64,000 nt of DNA from Zhongshania aliphaticivorans (GTDB taxonomy: Bacteria > Pseudomonadota > Gammaproteobacteria > Pseudomonadales > Spongiibacteraceae): NCBI RefSeq assembly GCF_902705855.1, contig NZ_CACSIJ010000017.1, positions 90,772 through 154,771 on the forward strand, in the 5' to 3' direction. Positions 9,359 through 20,887 of this stretch are shown piece after piece. The position numbers were made by a program, and so were the translations under genes. The number at the start of each line of letters is the position of its first letter. Within the stretch, counting starts at the first letter, position 1. The notes beneath the pieces are model-generated. The model saw only the letters and a list, made by a program, of their open reading frames with translations, was not told the origin of the DNA and did no database searches.

Positions 9359-9949
9359 TAGACTAATCTCGATAGCAGTGTGTTTTCAAAAAAATCGCGG
9401 TGCAAATTAAAAATTTGCTATGTTGCAGTAATATTACTGCGGCAGGGCAGATGCGGATTGTCAGAATAGAGACAGCTATACATGCTTTGATAGGGCAATA
9501 TTTTTTACTTTTCAAAATGCAAATACGCTTGCAAATTGAATGATTAAAAATACTGTACAGCCCGAGCATATCCCAATAGACCTTCCGTCTTAATGCTACT
9601 GGCTGCGGAACCATGATACGTATTTGTACCGTCACTATAGTGTGACATAGTACTCATGAATAGGTATTCGAGACATAGAAATGCCTAGTTTTTTGCCAGT
9701 AATACACACATCTAATTAGGTGTGCAGTGCTCATTTATAAATTATGTGTAGTAGTGCTGTGTGACATAGCAATTAATGAATGTCGATTTAATCGAAGTGA
9801 AATCTAATTTTATGGGCTGAGAAGAGATGTAAGTAAAACAAAATTGATTCGGCAGGAAACGATACCCAGCCAGAAATGTTTTCATTTTCATGTTGAGTAA
9901 AAAGTGATGTGTCGGAGAAGAATTGGCACACGTAGATTATGTGCCTGGA
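9359..9949. other. Long intergenic region upstream of the NRPS operon
   Basis: 591 bases with no convincing gene; a 90-codon frame at 9363-9635 has no family features. It should hold the NRPS operon promoter. Visible structure: a perfect palindrome CACTATAGTG (9633-9642) inside GTCAC-N6-GTGAC, and a repeated TGTGACATAG at 9641-9650 and 9760-9769, each followed within a few bases by ATGAAT. I found no convincing Fur box. Confidence 0.5.
9633..9769. repeat. Palindrome and direct repeat in the NRPS upstream region
   Basis: TGTGACATAG occurs at 9641-9650 and 9760-9769. The first copy overlaps the palindrome CACTATAGTG (9633-9642). Paired sites in a promoter region may bind a regulator; none is identified. 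Confidence 0.4.
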
Positions 9950-10942
9950 TTAAAGTCCTAAATTGGCTTTTGAAATGAGTTTATTCAGAACTGGTTCGTA
10001 GTTCATTAACATCGGATTCAAATTACGGCTGCGCTTAACCTCAATGTTTTCTTGAGTCGAGCTAATCGGCAAGTCCAAGAGCCTTTGTAATGACTGCATG
10101 GTCGCCGCAGGGTCTGCTATTAATGAGTTGTAATCTATTTCAATAGCGCGGTTACTTGGTAGAGCTGCTATCTCCGTTTTATAGACTGTAACCTGACGCG
10201 CGACGTCTTTGGCTAATAGGCGACGAAAAAGACGTGCGCAATTGTTGCGACCTATTAATGTTCTTAAGGCTCTTAATCCCAGCCACGCAATATAGCCAGT
10301 GCGATACGCGCTGCGGCCGTGGCCATTGTCCAATAATATTTCAAGGTAGTCTTGCGGCCCTTCTAAATAAGAAAGTAGGGCGTTTAACATACTATTTAGA
10401 ACGGCAATTGGCTCACGGGAAATATATATAAAACGCGCTTCTGGTGCGTGTTTGAGAATATTTTTTGCGTTGCCGGTATCCCACGGATTTTTGAGTAATA
10501 CGGCATGTGTGTTCTTTTGAACCGCCAATAATTTCTGACACAAGCGTGTAAATACGACAGCGTTCTTGTCGGCTAATTTAAAAGTACCGCTTTTCTTTCT
10601 AAGTAAAAATCCATATTCCTCAACAGCATCGGCGTCTATATGAGTGCCGTCTATGTTTCTATCACTAATGCCTCTGGCTAAAAAATAGCGATTGAGGAGG
10701 TCTTTATCGCCTTGCTCCTGACCATTCGCATTATTACTGAGCAGTCTGTCAAAATAGAGAAGGTGATAAAGACTTAAATGTGCAACTGGAAATGATTTTG
10801 CCACGCAGTCGTAGAGAAAGGTGGTGCCTGAACGGTGTAAACCCATTATCAGCACAGGCCTAAGTGGCAGGTGCGTGATCTCGCTTAGCAGTGCTTGGTC
10901 TTCATCACTAGCGGGAAAGTTGGCGTTTACGGGGCGTTTCAT
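9950..10942 (-). CDS. Sulfotransferase family protein (PAPS-dependent)
   Basis: Predicted to transfer sulfate from PAPS to a hydroxyl or amine of a small molecule, lipid or glycan. The 330 aa protein has the 5'-phosphosulfate loop near the N-terminus (LIMGLHRSGTTFLYDCVA, about residues 32-49) and a 3'-phosphate motif region (ARFIYISREPIAVLNSM). No signal peptide or membrane segment is evident, so it is probably cytoplasmic. It is codirectional with the NRPS operon but 591 bases upstream, so it has its own promoter. It is a candidate tailoring enzyme for the NRPS product. That link is only positional; an unrelated sulfated glycan or lipid is possible. Confidence 0.85.
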   Translation of the reverse strand: MKRPVNANFPASDEDQALLSEITHLPLRPVLIMGLHRSGTTFLYDCVAKSFPVAHLSLYHLLYFDRLLSNNANGQEQGDKDLLNRYFLARGISDRNIDGTHIDADAVEEYGFLLRKKSGTFKLADKNAVVFTRLCQKLLAVQKNTHAVLLKNPWDTGNAKNILKHAPEARFIYISREPIAVLNSMLNALLSYLEGPQDYLEILLDNGHGRSAYRTGYIAWLGLRALRTLIGRNNCARLFRRLLAKDVARQVTVYKTEIAALPSNRAIEIDYNSLIADPAATMQSLQRLLDLPISSTQENIEVKRSRNLNPMLMNYEPVLNKLISKANLGL

Positions 10943-11035
10943 TAAATGACCTTGTCTACCTTGTGATTTACGCAGATAAAAACGACGGCCAGTGTACGCA
11001 AATTCATTTTTGAAAACAGGACTGCGTTAACATTA

Positions 11036-11051
11036 CTAGGTATTTACCTAG
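11036..11051. promoter_or_regulatory. Inverted repeat between sulfotransferase and czc operon
   Basis: CTAGGT-ATTT-ACCTAG is a perfect 6-base dyad in the divergent intergenic region, a possible operator for either side. A weak TTGACC-N16-TAGACT promoter for the czc operon may lie at 11102-11129. Confidence 0.35.
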
Positions 11052-11162
11052 ACGTATCATGTTCGCCGTTTATGTGGCCTTGTGGGAGTTCGGTAATCAG
11101 CTTGACCTTTCTCTCAATTCCAATAGACTAAGGCCCTTCAACATCGTTAGGGTTTGGGTCAG

Positions 11163-11498
11163 GTGCGAAGCGCAAGTTTACGCTGTTTTTTGATTATCAT
11201 CATAATGCTGCAATCTTTGGCGGCTCTTGCTGATATGCATCAATACCATCAAGCCGATGACCAACACAAAGCAGTAGCAGAGCATATTCACGAAATTGAA
11301 CTAAACAGTATGGATACCTCTGCAAGTGATTCTCTCGACTGCCATCACTGCTGCCATTGTCACTGTGTTACAGCCTCAGCCATCCCTCCTTCTGATCTCA
11401 TCACTGGTGTGTGTAACCAAACAAACGCTGTATATAACTACCATCCGCATTATTCCTCGCAAATTAGCAACTCGCTTTATCGCCCTCCAATAGCCTAA
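11163..11498 (+). CDS. Small exported His/Cys-rich protein leading the czc operon
   Basis: About 111 aa. A signal peptide with a strongly hydrophobic core (CFLIIIIMLQSLAALA) precedes a His-rich mature part and the dense metal-ligand cluster CHHCCHCHC. I recognise no named family, but small Cys/His-rich exported proteins often precede RND metal pumps. A role in periplasmic metal binding, delivery or sensing is inferred. The longest frame starts at TTG 11154; GTG 11163 is preferred because AGGG lies about 10 bases before it and the n-region RSASLR suits a signal peptide. czcC follows after 61 bases. Confidence 0.7.
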   Translation: MRSASLRCFLIIIIMLQSLAALADMHQYHQADDQHKAVAEHIHEIELNSMDTSASDSLDCHHCCHCHCVTASAIPPSDLITGVCNQTNAVYNYHPHYSSQISNSLYRPPIA

Positions 11499-11559
11499 GT
11501 CTTGCCCAAAGAAGCAGCCGTATATTTTCGGTTTTTGATTTCATTTTGCAGGGTTTACT

Positions 11560-12840
11560 ATGCGTTTTTTCCGTCCTTCGGGTACGACTGTTCGTCGTTG
11601 CCTACTTATTTCTTTCGCATCTTTTAGTCTTGCGTCGTTACCAGCGTATGCTAGCAATACGTCGCTGTCGCTAGCTAAAGCGACGGCAAGTACCTTGGCT
11701 AATAATCCACAGCTCCACCAGTTTGAGCCCAAAAAAGAGGGGCTAGTTGGCAGGCGTGAAAGTAGTGAGCTACGCCCCAGAATGAATGTCGACATTGAGC
11801 TGGAAAACTTTGCCGGCAGCGGCGATTTTTCTTCCACTCAAAATGCAGAGCTGACGCTAGCCTTGTCATCAGTTATTGAGCTAGGAAGTAAGCGCGGGGC
11901 CAGAACAATACTGGCAGACTCCAAGTTACAGGCCATGGAATACCATCGGCAGGCTGCTACCTTAGATGTTTTAGGGGGCCTAACACGGGACTTTATTCAA
12001 ACACTTACCATTCAGGAATATATAGCGCTTGCGCAAGAAGCGCATGATTTGGCGGTTAACACGCTTGCGGTGCTTAAGAATCGAGCTAAACAAGGTGCCG
12101 CACCTGATTACGAAGTTAGGCGCGCGAGTGCGGCGCTTGCTCAAGCGAATTTACGACTAAATTCATTGCGCTTGGAACACCAGCGCGGATTGATAAAGCT
12201 GGCGGCGTATTGGGGTGAAACAGATCCAGTGTGGACATTGCTTGAAGGTGATCTTTATTACTTCCGCGAGGTAGCTAGTTATAAAGAGTTATATAAGCAA
12301 GCTCAGTCTTCACCGGCGATAGCCGTCTTCGCAAGCGAGGCGCGCATCAACGATGCGGAGTTGGCGCTGATAAAAACCCAATCGAGATCGGATGTTAATT
12401 GGCGGCTGGGTGTTCGGCAATTTGAAAATAGCGATGAAACCGCATTTGTTGCCGGCCTGTCTATTCCCTTATTTAGCGGAAAGCGTAATAAGGGCGCGGT
12501 GAAATCTGCGCGAGCGGCACAGAACGAAGCTGTATTTGAGCAGGCTTCAGCGCAGTTAAAACTACACACTCAGCTTTTTGAGGCTTACTCGCAGCGGCAG
12601 CAGCACGTTGCTGCGGCCGATGCTTACCGTAATACCATCTTACCAGAGCTGAGCGCGGCATTGCGTGCGACTCGGCACGCCTATGAAACTGGGCGTTACA
12701 GCTATTTGGAGTGGATTACCGCACAAAGAGAGCTACTCGATGCGAAGCAGGCGCTCATCGAAAACGCGGCAGCTGCTTCGCTCAATCAAGCCACGATAGA
12801 GCAGCTCATTGCAGAGCCGCTCACGCCTCCGCGTAAGTAA
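11560..12840 (+). CDS. czcC: Outer-membrane efflux channel of a heavy-metal RND pump (TolC family)
   Basis: 426 aa. Outer-membrane factor forming the exit duct of a tripartite metal exporter. The N-terminal signal peptide ends at LPAYA. Two long helical repeat regions follow, including SKLQAMEYHRQAATLDVLGG and the C-terminal ATRHAYETGRYSYLEWITAQ, typical of CzcC/CusC-type TolC proteins. There is no lipobox Cys, so it is probably not lipidated. The ATG has GCAGGG upstream. It is followed by the adaptor (about 40 bases) and the pump in the canonical C-B-A order. Confidence 0.9.
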   Translation: MRFFRPSGTTVRRCLLISFASFSLASLPAYASNTSLSLAKATASTLANNPQLHQFEPKKEGLVGRRESSELRPRMNVDIELENFAGSGDFSSTQNAELTLALSSVIELGSKRGARTILADSKLQAMEYHRQAATLDVLGGLTRDFIQTLTIQEYIALAQEAHDLAVNTLAVLKNRAKQGAAPDYEVRRASAALAQANLRLNSLRLEHQRGLIKLAAYWGETDPVWTLLEGDLYYFREVASYKELYKQAQSSPAIAVFASEARINDAELALIKTQSRSDVNWRLGVRQFENSDETAFVAGLSIPLFSGKRNKGAVKSARAAQNEAVFEQASAQLKLHTQLFEAYSQRQQHVAAADAYRNTILPELSAALRATRHAYETGRYSYLEWITAQRELLDAKQALIENAAAASLNQATIEQLIAEPLTPPRK

Positions 12841-12882
12841 ATTAATTTTCGCCAATATGCGTATAAAATTCAGGATATGAGA

Positions 12883-13791
12883 ATGAAACAACGATTAATA
12901 GTTAGCTTCACGGCATTGCTATTTTGCCAAGCGAGTATGGCTCTAGCAGACGGGGCTCACCAACATCATGATGAAAATGAAGAGCAATTTAGTCTTGTTA
13001 TAGACGATGATATTGCGTCTAGGGCCGGTATTAAAACCGCTGTTCTAGGGGCGCACAAAATTAAGCAAACTGCTAGGTTTTACGGAAAGCTCACAACTGC
13101 CCCTGAACAAACTAGCCATATACGCGCGCGTTTTTCGGGAGTTATTCATTCTGTCGCAGTGAATATTGGCGACAAGGTAAACACTAACGATAAGTTGGCA
13201 ATAGTGGAGTCGAATGAAAGTTTAAAGAACTATGAAATTCGTTCTCCTATTCGCGGCACGGTGATTCAGCGACACGCCAATGCGGGTGAAATGGCACGCG
13301 ATCAAGTACTGCTATCAATTTCAAATACAGACTATTTGTGGGCCGAATTGCGAGTATTCCCCTCCCAACAAATCTCACTTCGGGCTGATCAAAGCGCCTA
13401 TATCCGTGCCGACAATCAGAGCTTAGCAACTCGTATTGCCCATATATTACCCGCCGAGGGGTCGTCTCCGTATCGTATTGCCCGCGTAAGAGTAAGCAAT
13501 GCAGACGGCGTATGGTTCCCAGGCCAATTGATTCAAGCCGATGTAGTTGTTAATGAAGTTGACGCCATCTTGGCAGTAAGAAAAGCGGCGCTACAAAGTC
13601 TAGATGACAAGCTTGGAGTCTTTGTGAAAGAGGCTGAGGTCTATCGCTTTATTCCACTTGAGCTTGGTCGCGGTGATGCGGACTTTGTGGAAGTTATTTC
13701 CGGCATTTCCGCTGACACGGAATATGTAGTGACGAATAGCTATCTTCTCAAAGCAGATATCGAAAAGTCTGAATCTAGTCACGAACACTGA
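12883..13791 (+). CDS. czcB: Periplasmic adaptor (membrane fusion protein) of the Czc-type pump
   Basis: 302 aa, short for CzcB. It bridges the inner-membrane pump and outer-membrane channel. The signal peptide ends MALADG, followed by a His/acidic stretch (HQHHDENEE) that may bind metal. The lipoyl/hairpin region (HIRARFSGVIHSVAVNIGD ... IRSPIRGTVIQRHANAGE) and beta-barrel domain follow. The coiled-coil hairpin is very short. ATG codons at 12877 and 12883 both fit; AGGA spacing favours 12883. The gene ends 9 bases before czcA. Confidence 0.88.
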   Translation: MKQRLIVSFTALLFCQASMALADGAHQHHDENEEQFSLVIDDDIASRAGIKTAVLGAHKIKQTARFYGKLTTAPEQTSHIRARFSGVIHSVAVNIGDKVNTNDKLAIVESNESLKNYEIRSPIRGTVIQRHANAGEMARDQVLLSISNTDYLWAELRVFPSQQISLRADQSAYIRADNQSLATRIAHILPAEGSSPYRIARVRVSNADGVWFPGQLIQADVVVNEVDAILAVRKAALQSLDDKLGVFVKEAEVYRFIPLELGRGDADFVEVISGISADTEYVVTNSYLLKADIEKSESSHEH

Positions 13792-16911
<3,120 letters not shown>

Positions 16912-16918
16912 AAGAGAA

Positions 16919-16936
16919 GGGCGCCTGTGTGCGCCC
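16919..16936 (+). terminator. Probable terminator of the czc operon
   Basis: GGGCGC-ctgtgt-GCGCCC, a perfect GC-rich 6-base stem 8 bases after the czcA stop, followed by a T-rich but interrupted tract. Confidence 0.65.
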
Positions 16937-16991
16937 TAATCTGTGCTTTTGTTTTGTGCTAGAAACCGGCTATTTTTCAATATAAACAGTG

Positions 16992-18224
16992 TTATACAGG
17001 GCGTTCTTTACCGCTAGCCGCCCGCTTTTTATCATCTGTCTGCACATACACCGTATCGGTGGTGGACATACTGGCATGGCCTAAATCCTCAGACACATCT
17101 TTAAGAGCGCGGCCACGTTCAATCTCTAAGCTCGCGCCAGTATGACGTAACCAATGCGTCGTCGCTTCTTTGAATTTGCTAGCATTGTCTTCACCGTAGC
17201 GCGTTTTCATTTGCTCGTAAGCCTGATCGAACACTTCTTGCACCAGGCGTGATAACTGCCGCGCCGTCATTCCGCCGCGACCGCGGATTTTTTCGATAAT
17301 AGGGTGGTTTTCACCCGTCACCGGTAATTTATTTAAGCCGCGAGAGAGTCTATATCGCGTCAAATAATCTAAAAAACTCGGTGGGACGGTAATATCGCGA
17401 ACTTTTCGGCCTTTACCATAGATCTTAAGCCACCAATTATTCTCATTATCCTTCCAAAAGTGACTCATTGTTGGCGACCATTCGGGGCGATCTGAATATT
17501 CAGAAATACGAAGAAATAAGGTTTTTAAAGACGCAATAAGAAACAAACTGCGCTCGTATCTTGAGTCCTCATCAGCCATTGCATGGGCAACCTGCAAAAG
17601 AAATTGCCACTGGTCTTCACTTAAGCGTTTTACATCTTTAACCTGAGCGTCTCTAATTAAGTAGCGGCAATCTTTTTTGGCTATTTGTACGGGGTTGCCG
17701 TAGCAGTATTCTTCATCGGTTAAATGTTTGTAAAACGCATTCACGGCGGTGAAGGTTGCTTGCAGGGTTTCTTGCGAGGGGTGATATTTCTTTTTGTCAG
17801 GCTTTGAATTGTCGCCTTTGGCTGTCATCAATCTAAATGGCGCCCATTCAGGATTGCTGATGTATAAGCCGCCTGTAAGGTGAAATTTCTCTACATTAGA
17901 TAGGCATATCCACGTTAACGGTGGTCGCCAGCAAAAATCAGTATATTCTAAAATGTCAGATTTTCGGTATTCGTCGATGGGCTTGTCTTTAATTAAAAAG
18001 GCCCAGAGCAGAAACTTTTCGATCTCAGAACGAAATCGCGTGTAAGTATGTTCAGATTTGTTTCGGCCAATATAAGCTAAAAATTCCTGACCCCAGCGCC
18101 ATGCCTTAAGTTTCCATTGATCGGAATTAGTAAGCAAAGCAGTTAGATCGGGAAACTCCTCAATCTTTACGTCTTTAAGGTCTTTGTATGTTGGGTACAA
18201 CGGGACAGGTTTAGGGATGGCCAT
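16992..18224 (-). CDS. Tyrosine recombinase / phage-type integrase
   Basis: 410 aa site-specific recombinase. The N-terminal half contains a SAM-like core-binding domain (SEHTYTRFRSEIEKFLLWAF). The C-terminal catalytic domain shows LRISEYSD (box I Arg), HWLRHTGAS (His357, Arg360), LGHASMSTTDTVYV (His383 and nucleophile Tyr393), so it appears catalytically complete. It is not integron-like: the integron-specific insert is not visible, and no attC-like array was seen. An 11-base-arm inverted repeat lies about 65 bases upstream of its start. No phage structural genes accompany it. It could be the integrase of a small decayed element, or a domesticated recombinase. Confidence 0.9.
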   Translation of the reverse strand: MAIPKPVPLYPTYKDLKDVKIEEFPDLTALLTNSDQWKLKAWRWGQEFLAYIGRNKSEHTYTRFRSEIEKFLLWAFLIKDKPIDEYRKSDILEYTDFCWRPPLTWICLSNVEKFHLTGGLYISNPEWAPFRLMTAKGDNSKPDKKKYHPSQETLQATFTAVNAFYKHLTDEEYCYGNPVQIAKKDCRYLIRDAQVKDVKRLSEDQWQFLLQVAHAMADEDSRYERSLFLIASLKTLFLRISEYSDRPEWSPTMSHFWKDNENNWWLKIYGKGRKVRDITVPPSFLDYLTRYRLSRGLNKLPVTGENHPIIEKIRGRGGMTARQLSRLVQEVFDQAYEQMKTRYGEDNASKFKEATTHWLRHTGASLEIERGRALKDVSEDLGHASMSTTDTVYVQTDDKKRAASGKERPV

Positions 18225-18287
18225 GTTTTATCCTGATATCTGCATATATAAGTGGCTGTATGCCATCATAGCAGCCCACACTCACTA

Positions 18288-18313
18288 TTTCCAATACTGG
18301 AGAGTATCGGAAA
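18288..18313. repeat. 26-base imperfect palindrome upstream of the recombinase gene
   Basis: TTTCCAATACT-ggag-AGTATCGGAAA; the arms match except for one position. Read as 10-6-10 it has the arm/spacer geometry of a tyrosine-recombinase core site. It could equally be the terminator hairpin of the minus-strand gene ending at 18363, although it has no T-run. Confidence 0.5.
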
Positions 18314-18362
18314 CAATCTATCCAGCAATACAATCTTTCAATCCCCTGCACATCGGTAGTTA

Positions 18363-18683
18363 TTAATGGGAGCTTTCACCCGCCTCATTCAGTGCACAAG
18401 TACTATTCTTAAACGCTATTCTTGGTTGTGGACCCGGCCGTCCTAGGTTTAACAAGCTAGGCTTTTTTCGTATGAACTTCGCTTCACAGTTATTGTTATA
18501 GAAAACTGTTAACGATGAGAGATCGATGTTTTCTAATGTCATAGCGACAAATTGGTGTTCACGAATAAAATCAACCATCGTATCCAAATCCCTTAGATGG
18601 AGGGCCGACGGAGCGAGTGCAGGATATGCTGAGGCGCTCCAAGCAACTAAAATTACGGCAAATGCCCTTTTAATAAGCGTCAT
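18363..18683 (-). CDS. Small exported protein of unknown function
   Basis: About 106 aa. I do not recognise it. It begins with a clear signal peptide (MTLIKRAFAVILVAWSASAYPALA). The mature part has two Cys (NNNCEAKF and STCALNE) that could form one disulfide. A longer frame starts at ATG 18698; the ATG at 18683 is favoured because GGTGAG lies at a suitable distance before it. It is codirectional with the neighbouring hypothetical genes and the recombinase. Confidence 0.55.
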   Translation of the reverse strand: MTLIKRAFAVILVAWSASAYPALAPSALHLRDLDTMVDFIREHQFVAMTLENIDLSSLTVFYNNNCEAKFIRKKPSLLNLGRPGPQPRIAFKNSTCALNEAGESSH

Positions 18684-18740
18684 ATTTTTACTCACCATTT
18701 ATTTTATGTATCGATCTGCCATTAAACACCCACCCAACAA

Positions 18741-19145
18741 CTATTTTCCATGATGTGATTTTTCAATTAATACCTGCTCTAATTCACGAACAGTGCCTAA
18801 GGCGTAACCGCTTTCATCGATGTTACTTAGTCGATAGCTACTCGCCAGATCCGTAATGGCGGGTAAAACGCGGGCCATATATTGATCTAGGTCTTCAGCG
18901 TCAGATGACCTTAGTATTAATTCACATTCGGATGCCGCATTTTCTATCTGCCAACCGATATTACCCCAATGGAATGACTTCTTTTGTTTTCTATTTGCAT
19001 CTTGGAATTGTTTAATTAGCGCAGCATCCATTTCAAGCTGGATACGTATTTTAGCTGCCCAAGATTCAGTGATCGGCGTACTATTAGGCATAAAATGTAA
19101 GTAACACAGCCTTACTTTCAATTTTAGCTTGGTCCAATTGTTCAC
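18741..19145 (-). CDS. Hypothetical protein, probably cytoplasmic
   Basis: About 134 aa from a GTG at 19145, with AAGGGGAG immediately upstream (spacing is short). A TTG-started frame reaches 19223 but would overlap the preceding gene. The sequence is helical and charged (KIRIQLEMDAALIKQFQDAN, SSDAEDLDQYMARVLPAITDL). There is no signal peptide, Cys motif or membrane segment. No family is recognised. It sits between two genes for exported proteins on the same strand. Confidence 0.5.
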   Translation of the reverse strand: MNNWTKLKLKVRLCYLHFMPNSTPITESWAAKIRIQLEMDAALIKQFQDANRKQKKSFHWGNIGWQIENAASECELILRSSDAEDLDQYMARVLPAITDLASSYRLSNIDESGYALGTVRELEQVLIEKSHHGK

Positions 19146-19209
19146 GAACTCCCCTTTTGTCTCAGTGTGGTGTGTTATTCGCACACTATTACAGAGTGAT
19201 AGTTGATAT

Positions 19210-20127
19210 TTATTCGCGATCAATTATCTCAAATTCTAGTGTATCAAGACGAATATCAACGTTTGCCAATCGTCCCCACCAGTCACACTCCTCAATACAA
19301 AGCGTGGCAGAAAGCATATTTCCACTTGAGTGTTCGATATCATCGATCGCATTAAAAGATTTGCTATTTCCAAGCACGTAATACCAAATTAACCATTGGC
19401 TATTCTGTTTAAGTATTCCAATCGAAAACGATCCGTAGATACCCTCTTTATGCTCGATAATGGCCCATTGATTTCCCTTTATACCTTCCTCAAAAATAAT
19501 TTCTTTGCTAGCGCGAGCTTGTGCTAAGAGTCGTTCTATCTGGGCCGTATCATCTACTTTCTTTGGAGAAAGCTGTGCTGTTAATGTATTTAGATACAGG
19601 CCGGTTTGATAATCTCCAAGCACATCACGCCATTGATTCGCCACCGACGTCGGCTTGATAAGCTTATCAAAATCACACTCGCAACTAATTTTTTCATTGT
19701 TTATGTGCCAATTACTTGTAGCCCTATAACAGCCCGTAATCTCCTTAGGGTTTGAGATGCCCTCTACACTGGGAAGTGTTATTAGCTCCCAAGTGTTTTC
19801 TTTACTGAGAGCATAGGCTTGCTCAAGCCCTACCCCATCCATTACTTCGGTCATAATGAAACTAGGGAAATGAGTTTTTTTATTAAGACAAGCACCTAAT
19901 AATTCGCCACGATTTATTGGTTTCTTAAAAACGTTGTCGCCATCAGCGCTGAGTATTATGATCCCCGGCTCATCTAGACCGCGAGAAATACTTAGCACCA
20001 TTGGTTTTTGCCCCGGTGCCGACAACTGCCAATTATGGCTGGAATGTTCTAAAGCATGACTGAATGACACAAGAGAAAGCAGAATATAAAGAGTGGATAC
20101 GCGTGTCATTAGCCCAATGTAAATCAT
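19210..20127 (-). CDS. Exported protein of unknown function
   Basis: 305 aa. An N-terminal signal peptide (LYILLSLVSFSHALE) is followed by a beta-rich mature domain with several Cys (GACLNKK, GCYRATS, CECDFD, LCIEECDWWG) that may pair in the periplasm. No known family is recognised. ATG 20127 and ATG 20109 are both possible starts; the second gives a more compact signal peptide. It lies in a minus-strand cluster of unrecognised proteins beside a tyrosine recombinase, so it may be cargo of a mobile segment. Confidence 0.6.
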   Translation of the reverse strand: MIYIGLMTRVSTLYILLSLVSFSHALEHSSHNWQLSAPGQKPMVLSISRGLDEPGIIILSADGDNVFKKPINRGELLGACLNKKTHFPSFIMTEVMDGVGLEQAYALSKENTWELITLPSVEGISNPKEITGCYRATSNWHINNEKISCECDFDKLIKPTSVANQWRDVLGDYQTGLYLNTLTAQLSPKKVDDTAQIERLLAQARASKEIIFEEGIKGNQWAIIEHKEGIYGSFSIGILKQNSQWLIWYYVLGNSKSFNAIDDIEHSSGNMLSATLCIEECDWWGRLANVDIRLDTLEFEIIDRE

Positions 20128-20245
20128 CTAATTATTACCTGAAGGGAGTTAATGGAGCAACGCGGGAAATCGAGGTCTCGTGCCTTGATAACATCATCCT
20201 CCGGCATAATCACCGAGTTTGCGTGATCTCTACCACACAAACTAT

Positions 20246-20662
20246 TTATTCGGGTTTAGTAATAACAAGCTTTATTTTATCCTCTGGCAAATTGGGGCTC
20301 GTTATATCCATGGTGTGTTTATTTCCATGTATTAACCATGTCTCGCCTAGGCTATTCGCCGTCAAATAACATACTTCACCGCCAATTATGACGCCAGGTG
20401 ATCGAAAAGGGATCGCGCTTCGCTTTTTCTTGCAGCTCACGCTCGCAATTTCTGGCGAGACTGACGTGACACCAGGGTAAATACCCCACCAACCTGGAAA
20501 ACCATTACTAATGGATAAGACTTCTTTGGTTTCACCAACGGATAAATAAATGGCTGCAGTATCGTTTTTAGTTTCTATTAAGGATTCATAACTTGCCCTA
20601 CTTCCAGCGCAAGCCTGCAGTAATATGCTGAGGCCAGCTAAAACTATGATATTTACGCGCAT
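20246..20662 (-). CDS. Small lipoprotein of unknown function
   Basis: About 138 aa from the ATG at 20662, with AAGG 8 bases upstream. A longer frame to 20722 lacks a good start. The N-terminus MRVNIIVLAGLSILLQAC is a lipoprotein signal (lipobox LLQAC, lipidated Cys at 18), so it is anchored in a membrane facing the periplasm. The mature part is beta-rich (AAIYLSVGETKEVLSI, SPEIASVSC) with a repeated Ig/invasin-like flavour, but I claim no family. Confidence 0.55.
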   Translation of the reverse strand: MRVNIIVLAGLSILLQACAGSRASYESLIETKNDTAAIYLSVGETKEVLSISNGFPGWWGIYPGVTSVSPEIASVSCKKKRSAIPFRSPGVIIGGEVCYLTANSLGETWLIHGNKHTMDITSPNLPEDKIKLVITKPE

Positions 20663-20887
20663 TGTATAAACCTTTTTAACAAGAGCAACGGCTGGTACGT
20701 CGCACGCTCGGCAATTTAACACTCACTAGGAGTCCGTAATCCATCTTAACCCTCGACGGATATTAATTGAAGAGCGAATTAGATATCTCCAGTAGTCAAA
20801 ATATTATTTAAGGATTGTATGTTTCAGGATAATGAAAAAACTGTTCAATACCGCGTCATAAAAATATTGGCGTCAAGACAATTGCCA

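Noticed and set aside
9363..9635. 90-codon minus-strand frame upstream of the NRPS
   Set aside because: No family features, odd composition and no ribosome site; it occupies the expected promoter region.
9870..9895. Fur box near the sulfotransferase/NRPS
   Set aside because: The AATG-AAAA-CATT arrangement on the minus strand has a 4-base instead of 5-base centre, and it is poorly placed to control the NRPS.
11102..11129. MerR-type promoter for the czc operon
   Set aside because: TTGACC is present but the best -10 (TAGACT) is at 16 bases, without the long spacer or dyad needed for the MerR class.
16992..20662. Integron with gene cassettes
   Set aside because: The recombinase lacks recognisable integron-integrase features and no repeated attC-like sites separate the following genes.
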